This document shows positions 59,585-64,000 of a stretch of 64,000 bases of DNA, piece by piece. The notes beneath the pieces are model-generated. The model was not told where the DNA came from, did no database searches, and saw only the letters and a program-made list of their open reading frames with translations. Every line of letters starts with the position of its first letter. Position 1 is the stretch's first letter. The DNA is taken from positions 62,001 to 126,000 of the forward strand of contig DASREM010000056.1 of the NCBI GenBank assembly GCA_035652095.1, written 5' to 3'. The translations under genes and the position numbers were made by a program. The DNA is from DASREM01 sp035652095 (GTDB lineage Bacteria; Acidobacteriota; Terriglobia; Terriglobales; Acidobacteriaceae).

Positions 59585-62500
59585 TCAACTCCGCGCCTTT
59601 GAGGCACGATTCGCGATTCTCACGAAGCCCTTGGCACGGGCATTGTTCTCCAGGGTTTCCAATCGGGATCGCCCGGCCGTCGCACTGCCAGTGTTGATTT
59701 CGAGTGCTCCCAGGTGGAGCTGGGCTTCCCAGCTTTCTTGGACGAAACCGATCTTCTCCGCTTCCGACAGAGCTTGTTTCAACAATGGAGCCGACTTGGC
59801 GATGCCCGCGGCCCCGATCTTGACTTCGAGTGCGACTCCCCGATGTTGGGTCTTGGCTGAGAGCGCCAGGCTTTTGGCAGCTTCGGCTCGGGCATCGGCG
59901 GCCTTGCCCTGAGCCGCCAGCGCTTGAGCTAACCAAATACGCGCAATGGCTTCCTGATCCCTTACTTTGCCTGCCTGCAGGTCTGACAGCGCCGAACGGA
60001 GTCTAGACTCGGCCGCAGCCGGTTGGTCCTCTTCGATGTCAACTCTCGCCAGGTCGATCTGGCTGTCCGACACCGAATCCTTTTCCCCCAGTTCCTTGCG
60101 CAACGATAGCGCTTCTTCGAACTGTTTTCGTGCGCCGGGTAGATCGCCGTGCTCCCACAGCACACGGCCCAGGCCGGACAGCGCAATGGCCGCCTCATGT
60201 TTCTCCCCGCCTTCCCGGCTCGCCGCGAGGGCTTGGATATAGCTCTTCTTGGCTCCCTCCAGGTCGCCGGAGATGAGCAGCACGTCTCCCAAGCCGACCA
60301 TTGGGTATGCGGCTTTCATTTTCTCGCTGTTCTTTTGGAACAAGGAAAGCGACTCTGCGTATGCCGCCTGGGCGCCAGCGAGATCGCCCAAGTGCAATTT
60401 CATCTCCCCGAGATTGGTCAGAGCAGTTGCCGCAGCGGTTTCTGACCCCACTTCGCGGCCGATAGCCAGGGATTCTTCGAACTTATCGCGGCTGCCCCTG
60501 AGATCGCCTTCGCTGACCAGCTGTGCGGCAATGTTGTTCAGAGTCGCCGCGATATTGACCTTGTCGCCGGTTTCGCGATAGATCGCGAGCGCCTGCTCTG
60601 ACAGCTTCTTTGCCGTTGCGCCGTCCCCCTGGTCTCCCACCACGCTGGCGCGATTGTCCAGCGCTCCCGCAAGTCCGCTGAGATTTCCAATCTCCTGATC
60701 GATTTGCGCCGTTTGCTGGTAGGTCTCCTTGGCCTTCTCCAGATCTCCCAGGTCGTACAAAGCGTTTCCGATATTGTTCAGAGCCTGCGCCACACCGAAG
60801 CGGTCCCCTGCCGACGCCGAGATTTGCTGCGCGGTCTGGCAAAACGGAATCGCTGCCTTAGGGTCGCCCAGGTTGCGCAGCGCGGTACACTCCGCCATAC
60901 GGGCGCGGGCAACCAGGAATTTCGCCCCTTGCTTTTCGCCTTGCTCGACGACCCGCGCGGCCAGGGCTTTCTCCCGGTTGAAATCGGAGAGCACATGTGC
61001 CGCGCGTGCTTCGGTCAGATCCAGCCGCAGGTCGTCCCGCTGGGGAGCCGGAAGCTGCCGCAACTTGGCGACTGTCGCCAGCGCGTCATTTGCTTTGCCG
61101 CCTGAGATCTGCGCTCCCGCTAGCTTCAGGCCGAAATCCGGATTGTCCGGCGCAGCCTCGAACAGCTTCTGATAGGTTGCGATCGCCTGTGTCCATTGGC
61201 TGGACGCCTCGTAGTACTGGCCTTCCACTTCGAAGCGCTCTTCGCGGGGCATTTTTCCTGAAAGGTCAAAGGCTTGTTTTGCGGTTTCAGTCGCTTTGGC
61301 GTCGTACCCGAGCGCACTCCATGCGGCTGCCAAGGCAACTCGCGAGGGAACGTGTTGTGGGTCCGCAGCGATCGCCTTGAGCAGGAGGTCGCGCGCGCCC
61401 AGAGCGTCGTAGGCTCGCAACTTCTCCAGCCCTTCGGCATACAATTTCGCCGCTTCCAGGTTTGCCGGACGCGTCGCCTTCACCGCGACTTCCGCGCTCG
61501 ACGGCACCTCACCTACGCCCAGCTTTTCCCGGAGGCGGGCGCCCGCACGCGTGACCAGATCGTCCAGTTGTGCCTCGGTACCTTTGTCGGAAACCACAGC
61601 GAGGGTGCGACCCGAAGCAGCTTCTTGCAAACGCAAATCGAGCCGGATTTGCCCTTCTGCATTCGAACCCAGGTCAAGATAAGAACCGAGAACAACGTAG
61701 TCGCTTCCCAGATTTCTCCGCACTCGTTCCAGGGTATCGGCCGCCAATGTATCGGTTTCGGGCAAAGAGAGGTCATTCTTGACGCGCGCGACGTTTTCTC
61801 CGGAGATAGTAAGCAACTTCTCCCCGGCAGCTAACTCCGTGGTCAGCATTTCCGATAGAGCGGTAGAAAGCCACGCCGTGTCGGAGCGGCCGGACAGGTT
61901 CTTGAATCCGAGTACTGCCACCGACGTACGTGCATTGAGCGGTGTCACTGCTACCGACACATGTCGGCGGCTGAGCAGCCAAAAACCGGCAGCAATTAAA
62001 GTGAAGGCCACAATTCCGGCGCCCGCCTTCAGCCACGTGGTTTTCTTACGCCGCTGAGCCCCGATCTGCACTCCTGCGGTCAGGCGTTCCAAATCGGCGC
62101 CCAGTTCGCGCGCCGACTGGTAACGCTCGACGGGTTTTTTCGCGAGCGCCTTGCGGATTACATTCTCCAGGCCGGGCGAGATATCAGGGTTCAGCAGGCG
62201 GGGCATTTCCGGTTCGCGATTCAGAATCGCATCAATCAGCAGGGGGCCGTTGGTTTCAGGGAACGGGCGTTTTGCCGTGGCAAGTTCATACAAGACGGCG
62301 CCCAGTGCCCAAATATCGCTTCTTGAATCCGTCGGCTCGCCACGCAACTGCTCGGGAGCCATGTAGGGCAAAGTCCCGGTAATCTGCTGCGAGGCGGTCA
62401 TGCTCGCGGTCTTGGCGATTTCGTGTTCCGGGTGTGCGAATTGTGCCAACCCGAAATCGAGGATTTTCAGGCGGCCGTCGCTGGTCAGACGCAGATTTGC

Positions 62501-62902
62501 CGGTTTCAAATCGCGATGCACGATGCCTTGCGCGTGTGCCGCTTCCAGCCCTTGGGCCAGCTGTATGCCCAGAGCTAGCACTTCTCGCTGGGGAAGCGAT
62601 CCGCCGGCGATCTTGGAATCGAGCGTGGCCCCGGGGACATATTCGGTGACCAGGAAATCAGTAATGTCCGCCGAATCAAAGTCGAAAATGGTGGCGATAT
62701 TCGGGTGGTTTAGTTTGGATAGGGTGAGCGCCTCTCGACGGAAGCGTTTTCGGGTGGCCTCGTCTTCGAGCGTTCCTTGCGGCAACACCTTTAAAGCCAC
62801 ATCACGTTCCAAGCGTTCGTCATGGGCCAGGTACACGACGCCCATTCCGCCGGCTCCGATTTCCTTCAGAACGCGATAGTGACCCAGTGTCTGACCGATC
62901 AT
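59585..62902 (-). CDS. Large membrane Ser/Thr protein kinase with TPR repeats
   Basis: A Hanks-type kinase of 1105 residues. The kinase domain (about 8-275) has GAGGMG (16-21), K38 (VALKVL), HRDLKPAN from H129, and DFG (149-151). A membrane helix lies near 290-310 (AGAGIVAFTLIAAGFWLL). An adenylate-cyclase-like/TolB-type segment (TSVAVLGFKNLSGRSD... LGSDYVVLGSYLD) precedes a long array of TPR repeats, such as LGDLEKAKETYQQTAQIDQEIGNLSGLAGALDN and similar copies. TPRs probably bind partner proteins outside the cytoplasm. It lies 47 bases downstream of another TPR gene in the same direction. Substrates are unknown. Confidence 0.9.
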   Translation of the reverse strand: MIGQTLGHYRVLKEIGAGGMGVVYLAHDERLERDVALKVLPQGTLEDEATRKRFRREALTLSKLNHPNIATIFDFDSADITDFLVTEYVPGATLDSKIAGGSLPQREVLALGIQLAQGLEAAHAQGIVHRDLKPANLRLTSDGRLKILDFGLAQFAHPEHEIAKTASMTASQQITGTLPYMAPEQLRGEPTDSRSDIWALGAVLYELATAKRPFPETNGPLLIDAILNREPEMPRLLNPDISPGLENVIRKALAKKPVERYQSARELGADLERLTAGVQIGAQRRKKTTWLKAGAGIVAFTLIAAGFWLLSRRHVSVAVTPLNARTSVAVLGFKNLSGRSDTAWLSTALSEMLTTELAAGEKLLTISGENVARVKNDLSLPETDTLAADTLERVRRNLGSDYVVLGSYLDLGSNAEGQIRLDLRLQEAASGRTLAVVSDKGTEAQLDDLVTRAGARLREKLGVGEVPSSAEVAVKATRPANLEAAKLYAEGLEKLRAYDALGARDLLLKAIAADPQHVPSRVALAAAWSALGYDAKATETAKQAFDLSGKMPREERFEVEGQYYEASSQWTQAIATYQKLFEAAPDNPDFGLKLAGAQISGGKANDALATVAKLRQLPAPQRDDLRLDLTEARAAHVLSDFNREKALAARVVEQGEKQGAKFLVARARMAECTALRNLGDPKAAIPFCQTAQQISASAGDRFGVAQALNNIGNALYDLGDLEKAKETYQQTAQIDQEIGNLSGLAGALDNRASVVGDQGDGATAKKLSEQALAIYRETGDKVNIAATLNNIAAQLVSEGDLRGSRDKFEESLAIGREVGSETAAATALTNLGEMKLHLGDLAGAQAAYAESLSLFQKNSEKMKAAYPMVGLGDVLLISGDLEGAKKSYIQALAASREGGEKHEAAIALSGLGRVLWEHGDLPGARKQFEEALSLRKELGEKDSVSDSQIDLARVDIEEDQPAAAESRLRSALSDLQAGKVRDQEAIARIWLAQALAAQGKAADARAEAAKSLALSAKTQHRGVALEVKIGAAGIAKSAPLLKQALSEAEKIGFVQESWEAQLHLGALEINTGSATAGRSRLETLENNARAKGFVRIANRASKARS

Positions 62903-62949
62903 TGATGAGGAGTGTCACGCAAGCCGCCGCATGCGTCAACTGGCATGCA

Positions 62950-64000
62950 CTAGGACCGGAGCTTGGAAGCTTTGTTGGCAATCAGGTTGAACTGCCGGGC
63001 CCGCGCTTCCTTTTCAATGGTGCTCAAGTGGGTAAAGCCGGTTGCAGCCTTGCCTGACTTTAATTCGATCTCACCGATGGCAAGTCTTGCTTCCAACTCG
63101 TACGGGAAATATCCAAACTTTTTCGTTTCAGCAAGCACCGAGGCCAGTTGCGATAGGGCTTGCGCAGTTTTCCCGGTTGCCGCCAGCACACTTGCGCTGG
63201 CCAGCGAGGCCTCGAAAGTGGGAATCCGGTTTCCCGCTTTTTGCGCGAAAGATGTCGCCTTGTCCGCCGCATCTTGGGCGGCCGAGACGTCGTGCTGCTC
63301 CAAAGCCGCCTTGGTGAGCGTCGCATAGGCAACGGCCATTAAGTCCCATGCGTTCTGCTTCTCAAACTCGGAAATCGATGTGCGAAGCACTTTCTCTGCG
63401 TGCTCGGGATGCTGTTCTTCCAGCGAAATGGCCGCAAGTTGTACGTTGCTGAGCGCTGCATTAAGGGCTTCGCCCATCTCCTCCCGCATGCGCAAAGCTT
63501 CTTCCGAATACTTGCGAGCTTCGCCCAGATTGCCTTCTGCCAAAGAAACGGCCGCTAGACCGAAGGTGGCAAAAGCTTCTCCCCTGCGATGGGCGGTCTC
63601 CTGATGTACGCGAATGGCTTCCTGGTAGTTCAGTTTCGCGTTCGGCAGGTCCCCGATCTCCTCCAACACCACGCCCAGGTTGTTCAGGGTTGAACCCATC
63701 CCGCGTTTATCCCCCACCTCGGTGAACGCCTGCAGGCCCTCGCGATGAAGGCGCAGCGCCCCCTTGAGATCTCCCAAGCCATCGAGTACATTGGCGAGGT
63801 TTCCCAGCCCTCCGGCAACTCCGGCTCGGTCGCCGATTTCCCCATCGATCTTGAGGGTCTGCTCGTAGTAGTCGCGTGCCTGCTCCAGCTTGCCAAGTTC
63901 GTAGTAGACGTTTCCGATCCGGTTCAGGGCCGCGGAGGTGTTCTGTTGTGCACCCAGCTTGCGAAAGATAACGAGCGATTCTTCAAACCTTTTCTTCGCG
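62950..64000 (-). CDS. TPR-repeat protein, C-terminal part (cut by window edge)
   Basis: The frame is open to the window end, so the start lies outside. About 350 residues are visible, all made of TPR repeats (NRIGNVYYELGKLEQARDY, NLANVLDGLGDLKGALRLHREG, TLNNLGVVLEEIGDLPNAKLNYQEAI). They closely resemble the TPR section of the downstream kinase at 59585-62902, so this is probably the C-terminal part of a second Ser/Thr kinase of the same type, perhaps a tandem duplicate. The TTG at 63777 is only an internal codon. Confidence 0.8.
   Translation of the reverse strand, partial: AKKRFEESLVIFRKLGAQQNTSAALNRIGNVYYELGKLEQARDYYEQTLKIDGEIGDRAGVAGGLGNLANVLDGLGDLKGALRLHREGLQAFTEVGDKRGMGSTLNNLGVVLEEIGDLPNAKLNYQEAIRVHQETAHRRGEAFATFGLAAVSLAEGNLGEARKYSEEALRMREEMGEALNAALSNVQLAAISLEEQHPEHAEKVLRTSISEFEKQNAWDLMAVAYATLTKAALEQHDVSAAQDAADKATSFAQKAGNRIPTFEASLASASVLAATGKTAQALSQLASVLAETKKFGYFPYELEARLAIGEIELKSGKAATGFTHLSTIEKEARARQFNLIANKASKLRS

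Noticed and set aside
1..64000. CRISPR arrays, tRNA/rRNA genes, insertion sequences, prophage
   Set aside because: No repeat-spacer pattern, cloverleaf, transposase or phage gene was seen by reading. A tool-based scan (tRNAscan-SE, ISfinder) could still find weak cases.

Overview
The window looks like chromosomal DNA of an Acidobacteriota bacterium (Terriglobia / Koribacter-like). This is inferred from the mix of genes, not from a marker gene. Supporting signs are a Gram-negative cell plan (beta-barrel proteins, FtsQ, a meso-DAP type MurE), large Ser/Thr kinases fused to TPR repeats, a TIGR02999-type ECF sigma factor directly before one kinase, an FtsI with a C-terminal PASTA domain, and signal peptides that often end in ...AQ. 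GC is moderately high and gene density is high. I saw no tRNA, rRNA, CRISPR array, insertion sequence or phage gene.

Layout. 1-5.1 kb: start of a secreted protein, an ECF sigma factor with a TPR kinase, and an outer-membrane barrel. 5.3-7.6 kb: a two-gene ergothioneine pathway (egtB-egtD). 8.1-14.5 kb: an ATP-dependent radical-dehydratase/benzoyl-CoA-reductase-like Fe-S system, split into an HgdB-like protein and a double-activase protein, followed by an RpiR/SIS regulator. 14.5-17.8 kb: a secreted CocE-type hydrolase and a secreted amidohydrolase. 17.9-23.7 kb: a divergent cluster of a choline-monooxygenase-like Rieske oxygenase and TetR regulator on one side, and two FAD oxidoreductases plus a homocysteine S-methyltransferase on the other, probably for betaine-type methylamine catabolism. 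24-29 kb (minus): an operon of response regulator, histidine kinase, coiled-coil porin and cupredoxin-domain protein. 29.6-38.9 kb: mixed metabolic genes (lactonase-like propeller, amine oxidase, aminotransferase, alpha/beta hydrolase, M24 peptidase, CPXCG and YbjQ small proteins, SRPBCC protein, PLP lyase).

39-58.8 kb is a division and cell wall (dcw) cluster: mraZ-rsmH-(52-aa ORF)-ftsL-ftsI-murE-murF-mraY-murD-ftsW-[inverted insert]-murG-murC-(coiled-coil gene, terminator)-ftsQ-ftsA-ftsZ-terminator. It opens with a readable sigma70-like promoter and three 10-bp MraZ repeats. Two interruptions stand out: an oppositely oriented methyltransferase plus a decayed gene between ftsW and murG, and a small membrane coiled-coil gene with a strong terminator between murC and ftsQ. 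The window closes with a cytochrome P460 gene and two TPR signalling proteins on the minus strand, the last one cut by the window end.

The strongest candidates for something new are the split double-activase Fe-S system with palindromic operator-like sites, the betaine-type cluster, the response regulator/kinase/porin/cupredoxin operon, and the unannotated small genes and insertions in the dcw cluster.
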